Shown here: one piece after another, positions 7,843 through 18,100 of the stretch
How the letters are laid out: each line of letters opens with the position of its first letter
Numbering within the stretch: the first letter of the stretch is position 1
Origin: Noviherbaspirillum malthae
GTDB taxonomy: Bacteria > Pseudomonadota > Gammaproteobacteria > Burkholderiales > Burkholderiaceae_D
Direction: 5' to 3'
Assembly (NCBI RefSeq): GCF_015352985.1
Contig: NZ_JACYXF010000017.1
Location: forward strand, 39,831-103,830
Length of the DNA stretch: 64,000 bases
Position numbers and translations under genes: made by a program
The notes under the pieces: generated by a model
The model's database searches: none
What the model was told of the DNA's origin: nothing
Seen by the model: the letters and a program-made list of their open reading frames with translations, nothing else

Positions 7843-10800
7843 ATGTTGAGTATCCTACCGGCCTATGCCGAGTTGCATGTTGTCTCCTGTTTCAGTTTCC
7901 TGCGTGGCGCTTCGCATCCTGAAGAATTAGTGGCACGCGCCGCCAGGCTTGGATACACCGCATTGGCCGTTACTGACGAAGGTTCACTTGCCGGCGTTGT
8001 GCGCGCTCACGTGGAAGCAAAGAAGTACGGGCTGCACCTGATCATCGGCACCGAGATCACGCTGGAGTGCGGCCTCAAGCTGGTGCTGCTGGCCATGAAT
8101 CGTGACGGCTATGGAAACATCGCCGAGTTACTGACGGTCGGACGACGCCGCGCGCCAAAGGGGACTTACCTTCTCCGGCGCGACGACATCGTCTTCAACG
8201 GCAAACCTCGGCACGATGCTGCGCATTTGCGAAACTTAATGGGCTGCTATGTTCTGTACATCGGTGACCGCACGCAGCCGGACGAGGCGATCCAAGAACA
8301 GGCGGAGTGGGTCGCAGCGGCATTTCACGACCGTGTCGCGATCGCCGTTGAACTGCAGCAGATGCCTGATGATGATATGTGGCAGGAGCGACTTGCCACC
8401 GTGGCCAAATTGACGCAGCTGCCGATGGTCGCCGCCGGCGATGTACACATGCATGTGCGCTCGCGCAAGCCACTGCATGACACGATCACAGCGATCCGCC
8501 TTGGCAAGTCCATTGCCGAATGCGGGCTGGAGCTGCACCCCAACGCCGAACAGCATCTGCGACAGCGCATCCGCCTTGCACAGGTTTATGCGCGACCGCT
8601 TCTGGAGCAGACATTGGACATTGCCGCGCGGTGCACCTTCTCGCTAGACGAGGTCAGCTACCGTTACCCCGATGACATCGTCCCAATCGGCGAGACGCCG
8701 ACCAGCCATCTGCGCAAGTTGACTTACCAGGGCGCATTCCAGCGCTATCCCAATGGCATTCCCACAAAAATTCAGGAACTCATCGAACACGAACTGGCCC
8801 TGATCGCTGAACTCGAGTTCGACATGTACTTTCTCGTGGCAGGCGATATTGTGGCGTTTGCGCGCCGGCAGGAGATCTTGTGTCAAGGACGCGGCAGTGC
8901 CGCGAATTCGGTCGTCGCCTATTGCCTATGCATCACGGAGGTCGATCCGTCACGCATGAACCTACTGTTCGAGCGGTTTGTCAGTCGTAGCCGGAAAAGC
9001 GAGCCGCCTGACATTGACATCGATTTCGAGCACGAAAAGCGCGAGATTGTGATTCAAGAAATCTACCGGCGTTACGGCCGCCATCGTGCTGCGCTCACCG
9101 GCGCGGTCATTACGTTCCGGCCACGCTCGGCGATCAAGGATGTCGGCAAAGCATTGGGGATGGACTTCACCCAGCTGAACGCGCTGACGTCATCGCAGCA
9201 CTGGTGGAATGGCAAGACGATTGATCAGGAAGGCCTGCGTGAGCACGGCCTTGACCCCGATTCACCGGTCGTCAAGAAGCTGGTGTCCCTCAGCGAAACC
9301 CTGCTGGGCTTTCCACGCCAGCTATCGCAGCACGTCGGCGGCTTTGTGATCGCGCAGGACAGTCTATGCCGACTGGTGCCGATTGAGAATGCCGCAATGA
9401 CAGACCGCACGGTCATCGAATTCGATAAAGACGACATAGAGCACCTCAGGTTCATCAAGGTTGATATCCTGGCCCTCGGCATTCTCTCGGCAATTCGGCG
9501 GGCGCTGGACATGATCAGCGAGCGCCGCGGTGAAATCTTTACGATGCAGGACGTTCCCAGCGAAGATCCGGCAACGTACGAGATGATATGTCGGAGCGAA
9601 ACGGTCGGCGTTTTCCAGATCGAGTCACGCGCGCAGCGCTCGATGCTTCTCCGCATGCAGCCACGTTCGTTCTTTGATCTGGTCGTTGAAGTTGCGCTGG
9701 TTCGGCCGGGGCCAATCCATGGCGAGATGGTGCACCCTTATCTGCGCAGGCGCCAGGGTCTGGAGCCGATCGACTACCCCAGCGAGGAAGTGCGCGAGAT
9801 CCTGGGGCCAACACTGGGCATACCGATCTTCCAGGAACAGCTGATGCAGCTGGCAATGGCTTGCGGCGGCTTCAGTGCAGACGAGGCAGACCAGCTTCGT
9901 CGGGCGCTCGGTTCGTGGAAGAAGAAAGGACAGCTCGAGGAATATACCGGCAAGCTCGTCACCGGCATGCTGGAGCGAGGCTACTCGGAAGACTATGCGA
10001 GGCGCATGGCCAAATTCGGTGAAGCCTTTGCGTCCTACAGTTTTCCATTGAGCCACAGCGCAAGCTTTGCCCTATTGGTCTATGTGAGTGCATGGCTCAA
10101 GTGTCATGAGCCGGCGATCTTTCTCGCTTCGTTACTGAACTCGCAACCAATGGGCTTTTATACGCCAAGCCAACTGATCCAGGATGCGAAACGCTTCGGG
10201 GTCAAGGTGCGCCCGATCGATGTTATGGTCAGCCAATGGGACGCCACGCTCGAAGAACGAGAGGGTTACTCTGGCGATGGCAGCGGGCAGCCAATCGTAC
10301 GCTTAGGGCTGCGGCTCGTGAAAGGATTGTCGATCAAGGGGGCCGATGACATCACGATGGCACGCGCGATGCGGCCGTTTTCCAGCGTCGACGACATGGC
10401 CAGGCGCGCGAATTTGTCCACACACGATCTTCAAGCGTTGGCCAAAGCCAATGCGCTAATCGGACTGGCCGGCCACCGGCGGCAGGCAGCATGGGAAGTC
10501 GCAGGCATGCGGCCGATGCCTGCACTGTTACGGGACGCTCCCATCCAGGATGAACCGCTCGAGCTGCCGGCGCCAACTGAAGGCGAGGAGATCGTCGCCG
10601 ACTACCACAGCACCGGCCTGACGCTGCGGCGGCATCCACTGGCGTTGTTGCGTGAGCGGTTCACTGCAATGAATCTTCATACGGCCGAAGAGCTGCAGAC
10701 CTTTCCGGACCGCAAGCTAGCCCGAACCACCGGCATCGTCACGGGTCGCCAGCGCCCAGGCACGGCCAACGGTGTCATGTTCGTGACCATCGAGGATGAG

Positions 10801-10998
10801 ACCGGGACGACGCAGGTGATTGTCTGGCCGAGTCTGGTTGACAAGCAGAAGAGGGAAGTGCTCGACGCCAAGCTGCTGACTGTCTATGGCGTCTGGCAGC
10901 GCGATGGCGCCTCAATGCACCTGATCGCCAAACGACTCGTTGATCACACAGCACTGCTGGGAGCGCTGAATACGGTCAAAAGCCGGGATTTTCATTGA
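7843..10998 (+). CDS. dnaE2: DnaE2, error-prone DNA polymerase III alpha-like subunit
   Basis: C-family polymerase of 1051 aa, catalytic member of the ImuA/ImuB/DnaE2 mutasome. It has the N-terminal PHP domain (AELHVVSCFSFLRGASHPEEL), the polymerase aspartates in PDIDIDFEHEKRE, the fingers (SFPLSHSASFALLVY) and a C-terminal OB-fold (TTGIVTGRQRPGTANGVMFVTIED). It is shorter than replicative DnaE (about 1160 aa), as expected for DnaE2. It is transcribed from the LexA-controlled promoter upstream of imuA. Confidence 0.95.
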   Translation: MLSILPAYAELHVVSCFSFLRGASHPEELVARAARLGYTALAVTDEGSLAGVVRAHVEAKKYGLHLIIGTEITLECGLKLVLLAMNRDGYGNIAELLTVGRRRAPKGTYLLRRDDIVFNGKPRHDAAHLRNLMGCYVLYIGDRTQPDEAIQEQAEWVAAAFHDRVAIAVELQQMPDDDMWQERLATVAKLTQLPMVAAGDVHMHVRSRKPLHDTITAIRLGKSIAECGLELHPNAEQHLRQRIRLAQVYARPLLEQTLDIAARCTFSLDEVSYRYPDDIVPIGETPTSHLRKLTYQGAFQRYPNGIPTKIQELIEHELALIAELEFDMYFLVAGDIVAFARRQEILCQGRGSAANSVVAYCLCITEVDPSRMNLLFERFVSRSRKSEPPDIDIDFEHEKREIVIQEIYRRYGRHRAALTGAVITFRPRSAIKDVGKALGMDFTQLNALTSSQHWWNGKTIDQEGLREHGLDPDSPVVKKLVSLSETLLGFPRQLSQHVGGFVIAQDSLCRLVPIENAAMTDRTVIEFDKDDIEHLRFIKVDILALGILSAIRRALDMISERRGEIFTMQDVPSEDPATYEMICRSETVGVFQIESRAQRSMLLRMQPRSFFDLVVEVALVRPGPIHGEMVHPYLRRRQGLEPIDYPSEEVREILGPTLGIPIFQEQLMQLAMACGGFSADEADQLRRALGSWKKKGQLEEYTGKLVTGMLERGYSEDYARRMAKFGEAFASYSFPLSHSASFALLVYVSAWLKCHEPAIFLASLLNSQPMGFYTPSQLIQDAKRFGVKVRPIDVMVSQWDATLEEREGYSGDGSGQPIVRLGLRLVKGLSIKGADDITMARAMRPFSSVDDMARRANLSTHDLQALAKANALIGLAGHRRQAAWEVAGMRPMPALLRDAPIQDEPLELPAPTEGEEIVADYHSTGLTLRRHPLALLRERFTAMNLHTAEELQTFPDRKLARTTGIVTGRQRPGTANGVMFVTIEDETGTTQVIVWPSLVDKQKREVLDAKLLTVYGVWQRDGASMHLIAKRLVDHTALLGALNTVKSRDFH

Positions 10999-11217
10999 CG
11001 TCCGTGAGTTCTGCCAAGGGTTGCATACTGCCGGAAAAACCGAATGGCAATCCATTCACGCTATACGTCGAACATGAGTGCGAAATCACTGGGCTTTCGA
11101 TGTCTGATGCTCGTCTTATATACGACGCGCGAAACGTCGAAGTGCCGTCGAGCACTTTAGTTCGCGCCGACTGCTCGCGTAGAATAGTCTTTTCGTACAG
11201 AGGAATGGAATGTAACA

Positions 11218-11655
11218 GTGCAGGGCTACAAACGCAAAATCGTCTATGTGGGTGTCTTTGAAACGATCGCCATTGCCATCTGCAGCCTGAGCCTTTCAAC
11301 GCTCTCCAACAGCAGTCTGGCGTCAGCGACCATTCTGTCAATGATCACCTCCACTATCGCGGTAACCTGGAATTATTTCTTCACTAGCGTATTCGAAGCG
11401 TGGGAGTCTCGGCAAGCCAGGCACGGCCGTAGTATCACACGCCGTATTGGGCATGCCGTGGGCTTCGAAAGCGGCCTACTCATCATCCTGGTGCCTACAA
11501 TTACCTGGTGGTTGAACGTCAGCCTGGGGCAGGCGTTCGCGATGAATCTTGGGCTGGCTGCTTTTTTCCTCTGCTATACATTCATTTTCAACTGGGCTTT
11601 CGACAGGGTCTTTGGATTAACGGTATCAGCGCGCGCTGATCCCACACGTCCCTAG
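11218..11655 (+). CDS. PACE-family multidrug/biocide efflux transporter
   Basis: A 145-aa inner-membrane protein with four transmembrane helices arranged as two bacterial transmembrane-pair domains, as in the PACE (AceI-like) efflux family. Characteristic motifs are RKIVYVGVFE at the start, WNYFFTSVFEAWE after helix 2, RRIGHAVGFESGLL and FNWAFDRVFG at the end. The glutamate in helix 1 (GVFETI) is the conserved proton-coupling residue of the family. The start is a GTG; its nearest Shine-Dalgarno-like AGAGG is rather far upstream, so a different start is possible. It is monocistronic. Confidence 0.85.
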   Translation: MQGYKRKIVYVGVFETIAIAICSLSLSTLSNSSLASATILSMITSTIAVTWNYFFTSVFEAWESRQARHGRSITRRIGHAVGFESGLLIILVPTITWWLNVSLGQAFAMNLGLAAFFLCYTFIFNWAFDRVFGLTVSARADPTRP

Positions 11656-11763
11656 CCTTGGCGCGCGACTTGTCCCCGTTGCTGGTAAAGCCTATTGAAA
11701 CAAATGGCAGGGGCGCCAGACACCGGGCAAATGTAGGGCGCTTGCAACGCCTGGCACAAGCAC

Positions 11764-12954
11764 TCACATAAACCCGATCGACCTGCGGGGTGCTTCGCCA
11801 ATTGCGATGTCCTCGGCTTGGACTACGGTACGCTGGGCGCACAGCGCGCGGCCAATCGCCTCCTTGACAAGCAATCGCATGCGTCGCGGCGACTCGGTGC
11901 TTAGTCGATTTAATGCACTTTCTGAAAACTGAATGTGCAGACGCTCGCCGAGTAAGTCGCGCTGCAATGCTGCAATCAGCGTTTGTGCGATCTGTACTGC
12001 CTGCTGTGGCGTAGGCAGTGGAACGTGGACGATTCTGAAACGGCTGAGAATCGGCTCGGAAAGCAAATGCACGTTGTTCACAGCAGAGATATAGCAAACG
12101 TGACTTGCATTCAGACGCAATTGCGGGAAGCACAAATCGGTGAAACTTTGTGCTGTGTAAGGCTCGAGTAGGGTAATCAGCGGGCTGGTCGGGTTGTACC
12201 CATTGGACCCATTGTTCGCTTTATCAAGCTCGTCGATAAAGAGCAGGAAATTTCCGTGTTGACCGTTGACGAGGTTCTGCATTACCAGACCAGGTTTAGC
12301 GTTGCTCCAATGTGCTTCCGAACCCGATAACCCGGATGCGCTTTGAGCGTCTTGCATACGGTGCACCGACATCGGTAATTGCAATGCCTGAGCAAGCCGT
12401 TCGACGAAGAGCGTCTTGCCTGCACCTGGTCGCGACACTAAGAGTAGCGGGTCGAACTGAACGATCCGGGTGTTCGCCGCCTGGATCATCAATGCGCTTC
12501 GCACGATATCAATGACTTCCTCAAAATTCGGCATTGTATAGGCCAGAGCGTCGAGATTACGCTCCCAGTCAGCGGGCAACGTGATGAGTTTTCGATCAGG
12601 TCCGGAAGTCCTTAACTGCACCAACAGACGGCGTGCGCGGTTTAATTCCTCTTCTTCCTTCATCGTCGCGCATGAGTTGCCCAGTGTTTGTAGATCTTCT
12701 TCACTATACAGTTTAAAAGAGGGCAGATTGTCATCACGATCGTACCCAGTCGGCACAACGGCATCGTCGAATAACGGTGACGCCGTATCTACGTCTTCTG
12801 CGGTAGTACCATCGGTCGCGCTGTCTTCGATCTCGGTGTTTGATGTGCTTTCCTCGATTGTCTGAGGAGTAGGATCGAAGTCGAATGGCAGGTCGTCCTG
12901 ATCATAAGAATTCAGGTGCAACTCCACTGGTTGGTGAGGCGGTGCTGCGTTCAT
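11764..12954 (-). CDS. AAA+ ATPase, Lon/MoxR-like
   Basis: A 396-aa protein with an acidic, low-complexity N-terminal 100 residues and one AAA+ module. Walker A is SRPGAGKTL at about residue 172, Walker B is FLLFIDELDK at about 233, and the arginine-finger region is ILSRFRIVHVP. The ATPase core resembles the Lon AAA domain, but no Ser-Lys protease domain follows, and no VWA-domain partner typical of MoxR is adjacent. I chose ATG 12954 because GGAG precedes it by 8-10 nt; an ATG at 12975 is in frame. The substrate is unknown. It borders the accessory region and points away from it. Confidence 0.8.
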   Translation of the reverse strand: MNAAPPHQPVELHLNSYDQDDLPFDFDPTPQTIEESTSNTEIEDSATDGTTAEDVDTASPLFDDAVVPTGYDRDDNLPSFKLYSEEDLQTLGNSCATMKEEEELNRARRLLVQLRTSGPDRKLITLPADWERNLDALAYTMPNFEEVIDIVRSALMIQAANTRIVQFDPLLLVSRPGAGKTLFVERLAQALQLPMSVHRMQDAQSASGLSGSEAHWSNAKPGLVMQNLVNGQHGNFLLFIDELDKANNGSNGYNPTSPLITLLEPYTAQSFTDLCFPQLRLNASHVCYISAVNNVHLLSEPILSRFRIVHVPLPTPQQAVQIAQTLIAALQRDLLGERLHIQFSESALNRLSTESPRRMRLLVKEAIGRALCAQRTVVQAEDIAIGEAPRRSIGFM

Positions 12955-13200
12955 GCACAATCTCCAATAAGCCATAGGCGATACAGGGGGAATGGCCTGG
13001 CATGATTCGAGGCCGTTATGTGCGCTTCAGTTTATTCACCGACTTTAAAACGTCAAGGACAAATGGCATACCCCAAGACCATTCCACCCTCGTCCCTTTC
13101 GATAGATGGAGACGACTTGCCGGTTCATGCACCTCGTCGCTTATCAAACGTCATGGGCACCGCTCCCTCTTTCTACCTTGTTGATCAAGCACGCAAGAAG

Positions 13201-13224
13201 GTATGTCATCCACTAATGACATAC
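13201..13224. promoter_or_regulatory. Perfect 9-bp inverted repeat
   Basis: GTATGTCAT and ATGACATAC flank a 6-nt CCACTA spacer with no mismatch. It has no T-run and lies upstream of a possible small gene. It could be an operator for an unidentified regulator or a hairpin. Confidence 0.4.
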
Positions 13225-13457
13225 CGACGGCATATCTGTACGGAACCGCCTCGAGACAAAACGCCAGCCATCTCAATTGCGTCCCAATTTACTCGGATCG
13301 CGAGCTAACGGTTTCATCATGCGCTGTCCCGTGTGTTACGGTATATTGCAAGGGATGGCGGTATTGCTTTGATGCCGCGGAAGGCAGCACAGCAATATCG
13401 AACTCCACAGGTCATCGTGAACACCATTCCTCTTTTGAACCTTTCCATGCCAATCCC

Positions 13458-13793
13458 ATGCAGACGCAACTAGCGGGTTTTCTCACATTAGGTGGAGAGG
13501 AAGAGCGATCAAGTGCAATCCAACTTGCTGTTGGCAATTCGATCCGAAAGCGCAGGACAATCAAGCGTAACGGCGCCAGGACATCGCCGGTATGGCAGCG
13601 AGGGTATCGCGGTCATACCTTATGGCGTGGATCCATATGTATCGGACGTATACGGGTCGTCAGAGAGTTGGGTAACACAGTCTATTGGTGTGAGGCCGGC
13701 TCGCTTCTACACAAAACGGTTTCGTTACGCGTTGCTAAAAGGTGGGTAGGCGAACAGGCTGAGCTGGCGACCGTACAATTAAGCTTGCTTTGA
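13458..13793 (+). CDS. Possible small hypothetical protein
   Basis: A weakly supported 111-aa frame. The C-terminal half (GYRGHTLWRGSICIGRI ... EAGSLLHKTVSLRVAKRWVGEQ) has a look shared by small Burkholderiales hypothetical proteins with an LW-x-G ... AKRWV pattern. The frame stays open upstream to 13203, but that start lies in a palindrome. No ribosome site supports ATG 13458. It could be a remnant. Confidence 0.3.
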   Translation: MQTQLAGFLTLGGEEERSSAIQLAVGNSIRKRRTIKRNGARTSPVWQRGYRGHTLWRGSICIGRIRVVRELGNTVYWCEAGSLLHKTVSLRVAKRWVGEQAELATVQLSLL

Positions 13794-14007
13794 ATCGGCG
13801 ACGCAGGTCACTGTGGACGCTTTAAGTCCTTGCTATGCACTGAAGACGTCCGCCAACGACAGGCAGCGTGCTTTCGGGGACGCGCGTACGATCAGGCACT
13901 ATTGCCAGTTGCTAAAACTCACCCTACAATGACTTGTGCGCAGATACCGGATCGTAAAACGACCATTGTTTACGGTACCCATTTCAAAATTATGACTGGA
14001 GAATGAA

Positions 14008-14295
14008 GTGAACAAGGCTGAAATCATCGACAAAGTTGCAGGCGACCATGAGCTGACCAAGGTGAAAGCGAAAGAAATCGTGGAACAACTTTTTGGCTTT
14101 GTCGGCACCAACCTGAAGAAGGAAGGACGCTTTTCCTTTCCAGATCTGGGGACTTTTACAGTGTCGCAGCGTGCAGCCCGTACAGGCCGCAACCCGGCGA
14201 CCGGAGAGTCCATCAAAATTAAAGCGTCGAAGAACGTGCGTTTCAAGGCTGCCCCAGCCCTTAAAGAACTCGTTGCCAAGGTCAAAGTGAAATAA
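14008..14295 (+). CDS. HU/IHF-family DNA-binding protein
   Basis: A 95-aa nucleoid protein. It has the HU helical N-terminus (MNKAEIIDKVAGDHELTKVKAKEIVEQ), the FPDLGTFTV core and the DNA-binding arm RTGRNPATGESIKIKASKNVRFKAAPALK. The start is GTG with GGAG about 9 nt upstream. It is longer at the C-terminus and more divergent than a housekeeping HupB, so it may be an accessory HU. It is monocistronic with a hairpin downstream. Confidence 0.92.
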   Translation: MNKAEIIDKVAGDHELTKVKAKEIVEQLFGFVGTNLKKEGRFSFPDLGTFTVSQRAARTGRNPATGESIKIKASKNVRFKAAPALKELVAKVKVK

Positions 14296-14308
14296 AGCAG
14301 CTAGCCGA

Positions 14309-14330
14309 CGGGCGGCGCCCGTTGTCCTTT
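14309..14330 (+). terminator. Probable terminator of the HU gene
   Basis: The stem ACGGGC/GCCCGT with a GGC loop is followed by TGTCCTTT, a weak T-rich tail, just after the HU stop. Confidence 0.5.
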
Positions 14331-14540
14331 ATCTCGTTTCATGACAATGCATCCTCGCTCTTGCTGGACGCGCCCCGTCCCTGGCGGGAGCCATCTCCAC
14401 GGTCCGCAGCAGTTACGGCAGACCACCATGTCCGCTTGTGCTCGCATCGGGGGCGGGGTCTGCGTGTAGCGTTAAGCGTGGGACTGACTGAGTGCACGGA
14501 GCCGGCATAGAGCACTGTGTTGAGGGGCTGTACTACGCCG

Positions 14541-15179
14541 TTATCCTTGTCTGCTTTGCCATATAACCTGGCAGGCAGCGTTGGCTCGCTTCGCTTCATA
14601 ACGGACCTGGGCGCGCCGATCCGGGCTTAAGGTGGCAAGATTATCGGGATGCGAGTGTTGTACTAATTGCCGCCGCGCCTTTTCTATCAATTCCCAATTC
14701 GCGCTTGGAGCGACCTTCAATATCTTGTAGGCCTCCTCTGGTAGCGGCCAAGGTACCTGTTCGACATCATCGTCCTCGACTGTGGTGACGGGCGTCGCCG
14801 GTTTTGCAGGATGAAGCGCTGCTGCAGGCGGCAGGCTGGTTGAAGGTTTCGCAACAGCGTGAGCGGGCGCTGACGATACCGGAGCGGCAACGGGCAGGGG
14901 AGACTTGGGCTCATCCCATAATTGAGGCTGTCGCCCTGGAGGTGGCGTTAACGGCTGCTCCAAGTCGGGCGCCGCTTTGCATGGGGCCGGCGATGCCAGG
15001 GAAGCAGTCTTGGCGAGCTTGATCGCCTTCTGTACCTTGTCAAGTAAAGCAATAGCCCGCGGAACATTGCGGTACTGGAGCTCGGCCTCCAACTTTTTTA
15101 ACTGTTTCGTATCGGTACCCGCTTCGGCGAACATCGCTTCGAGGTCCGTTATTTTGAGTTGCATCAGCGGACGCGGCAT
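14541..15179 (-). CDS. J-domain protein, last gene of the RHH-helicase operon
   Basis: A 212-aa protein. The N-terminal 60 residues form a charged helix (LEAMFAEAGTDTKQLKKLEAE), the middle is Pro/Ala-rich and probably disordered, and the C-terminal 60 residues look like a J-domain: EEAYKILKVAPSANWELIEKARRQL followed by HSHPDNL. The HPD motif needed to stimulate DnaK/Hsp70 lies at about residues 176-178. Its ATG overlaps the helicase stop in TAATG, so translation is coupled. A J-domain at the C-terminus is unusual; most DnaJ-like proteins have it first. I infer that it recruits DnaK to the helicase-nuclease or its target. Confidence 0.7.
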   Translation of the reverse strand: MPRPLMQLKITDLEAMFAEAGTDTKQLKKLEAELQYRNVPRAIALLDKVQKAIKLAKTASLASPAPCKAAPDLEQPLTPPPGRQPQLWDEPKSPLPVAAPVSSAPAHAVAKPSTSLPPAAALHPAKPATPVTTVEDDDVEQVPWPLPEEAYKILKVAPSANWELIEKARRQLVQHSHPDNLATLSPDRRAQVRYEAKRANAACQVIWQSRQG

Positions 15180-18100
15180 TATTCGGCGACCTCCGACTCT
15201 TCGTTGGGCTCATCGATCCCCGTTATCTGCTCGTTATCTTGGCCTTCGTCGACGCCGAACGGATCTACTTCCTTGTAGTGGACCCAGATCGTGTTGTCGA
15301 CCGACTCTGCGCCAAGTGGCTCAATGCCGAGTCGCTCCAGAGTTTGTTCGAGGTCCTCAAGCACTTCGTTTCGGCGACGCACGAAGCTTGAGGCGAAACA
15401 CCGCCAGAAAGTCCAGCCGGCACGCTCTAAGACGCGCTGGCGCAACATGTCGTCAGACCATTTCCCGGGTCCATGGAATCGGTCTCCGTCGCACTCGATG
15501 GCAAGGCGTCTTCCCTCGTTACCCTCCACGACAAAATCGATGTGGTATCCCCCGCACGGTACCTGCGGCTGCACACGGTATCCTCGTTTGACTAGTTCAT
15601 CGAACATTTCAAGTTCAAAACCGGATTGGCATTTTTCGCGCAGTACCTGTACCTTGACGCTGTCCTGATGGAAGGGTTGACGGAAATGCCGGATGAGTCG
15701 CGAGTTCAATGTGTCGTCGTTGAAGCTACTTTCCGGTACCGACCTGAATAAGTACATCCGGTCACGGGCACGTGACAACGCTACGTTAAATCGTTGATTC
15801 ATGTCTGGCCTGTTTGGTGCGGCACGGTCCCCAGGCGCGAGCACCATGGAAATCATCATGATGTCTCGCTCGCGCCCTTGGAAGACGGGTGGAGGCCCGA
15901 CGGCAATCTTACGCTCCAGTACATCGGCTGGAGCGATCCGCCTGCTGACTAGCTCCTGAATATGGGCTGCCTGTGCAGTGCCTAGCAGAGTGACCACACC
16001 GAGGCTGCGGCCGGCAAGCTGCTTATCTGCGAGGATCGCCTCGATTTCAGCCAAAATCGCCTCAGCCTCGGCAGGGTTGACATCGCCTTTCCTGTATCCG
16101 CCTTTGACGAAAACGTCGATCAGAGGCGGATCAAGCCGCTCGTTTGCTTTTGGTAAGCGCAATGGCTTGATGTCACCCTTATAGAATTCACGGTTTGAGA
16201 ATTCAATGATGGCTGGCACACAACGAAAATGCTCTTTCAGCATCACTGAATTACCAGCAAACACTACCTTGGCCAAGTCATAGATCGACTTGTCCGGGGT
16301 CATTTGGGCGCCGTGTGGCTGGTGGCGCAAGAAGCGACTGATGAGCGTCATGATATGCGCGTTCGCAACACCTACGGCGGAAGGTGAAACCTGTTTATCA
16401 TCGCCAACGACCAGCAGCTTTTTGCCACGCAACAGCGAAGGCAACGCCCAGATGTCGGACTGCGACGCCTCATCGACCACCACCAGATCAAACAGACCTA
16501 CGATAGGTGGAATGGTCTCGGAAACGCGCCATTGTGGAAGCACCCAGCAGGGAACGGCTTGATATGCGCGCTGCATCGCTTCACGTGCATCCTTTCGGAA
16601 TCGGACCGCCTTGACACCCGTGCCAGCGCCGATTGCCTGGACGGCGTTGAGATAGGCCTGCAGCGCCTGGCGCACACTGACGGGCGAGTTGTTATGGACA
16701 CCCAGCCAAGTTTTTTCGGCGATGAGGTCTTGGTAAGTCCGCGCCAGGGCAGCAGTAAGTTTTCGTCGCTCTTCGAATAGCGTCCGCAGCTTCTTGTGCT
16801 CGTCGATTTGCTCGAGAAACATGACGGCTTGCCGCCATTGCCATGCTTCCATCCATCGCACTGGCGTCACCGGGTCACTGTCGCACCCGGCGGGCTGTGT
16901 GCGCAGACGATTGGCCCAGTTAGTCGCACCAGCAGCGTCGATGACCGCCGTGACACGCTTGATGTCGCCCAGTGCCGGTTGCAGCTTGAACACGCGGGCA
17001 AGATCTTCATACATTGCAGCCCACGTCACTTCCAGTGCTGCCTCATCAGTGGAGGCCTGCCCGATGGTCTTTGACAAGAAAATACGCAGGTTGGTCACAA
17101 TGTCTGCACTGTGGCTTTCCAGCTTTTGCAATAACTCCCGATGGCGTTTCATGGCATAGGCCAGACGCTCCTTGTCGGCATGGGCATGCAGGCTTTCGAG
17201 GACAATGCACAGAGTTGCCTCTCCGCCGTTGTTCATGCGGTCCGCCGTCTGTTTTCCAAAAACTTCGGTCAGGCGCCCGTGCAGTTTCCCGTTGAACTCG
17301 AACACGAGCCGGTGTGCGGTCTCGATATGTTCCTGTGTTGCCACGATGATCTTGAATGTCCCGTCGGTCGTGTCAGCTGCAGGCTCCAGCCCGAACTCAC
17401 CTGCCAGTGCGTTCCACCGCGCGATGGCCTTGCGCGCGTCAATGCGCCATGCACAGAGCCGGCGGACACATTCCCAGTCTTCCTTGGCCGCCGGCGGCAC
17501 TCCAAGGGTCGTCACTGCAGCCACAAGCTTTCGTGCGTCACCTTTTCCGAACGGAAGAGAGAATGCGCTTTTTCCTGCTACCAGACGCGTAAGGGCGTCA
17601 TTGAAGTCCTCGTGCGATTCTGCTCCCGCAGGCACTTCCACGGCTCTGGCGAGCAGTTCCTTTCTGGTACTGTCGAGCACGCGCACGTCCGCCATCAACT
17701 GCTGTAGCGCCGTTAGGAGCGGGTCGTCCGGAAGCATTTGGGAAAGGCGCCTCGTGAAAGCCGAAATCCAGCGCTGGTTCGTGCTTGCAAGCGCTTGCTT
17801 GAGTTCGGCCCGGTCCTCCAGGAACGTGACGAGCGCTCGGGCTTTTTCCAGAGTTTCGATACGCGTATCAACTAGCGCGAGGATATTGCCTTGTGAAACC
17901 TTTTCATCAATCGCCCGCGCCCTGACCAAGTCACGATGAACATTCAGAAGCTCGGTCCATGCTGGAAGGCTGGCCGGGGAGGGCAGGCTCATACCGAGGT
18001 AGGTCAAGTTCTCTCCGACGGCAATTCTCGCCTGACGCAGGGTGTGTATGTCCGCATCGTCAAGAGGTAGCTTCTGGTCTTTTGCCGGCGACGGTTCATC

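Larger units (their letters stand above)
12955..14007. other. Long, mostly uncharacterised stretch
   Basis: About 1 kb between the AAA+ gene and the HU gene. It holds a perfect palindrome at 13201-13224 and a weakly supported coding frame near the right (listed). Another frame (13063-13308, plus) is open but overlaps it and has no recognisable motif. Parts may be decayed genes. Confidence 0.5.

Noticed and set aside
10995..11261. An 88-aa frame between dnaE2 and the PACE gene
   Set aside because: No motif, no ribosome site, and it overlaps the PACE start.
17172..17939. A 255-aa frame antisense to the helicase gene
   Set aside because: It is the complement of a continuous 1506-aa gene with clear helicase motifs; Ser/Arg-rich without domains.
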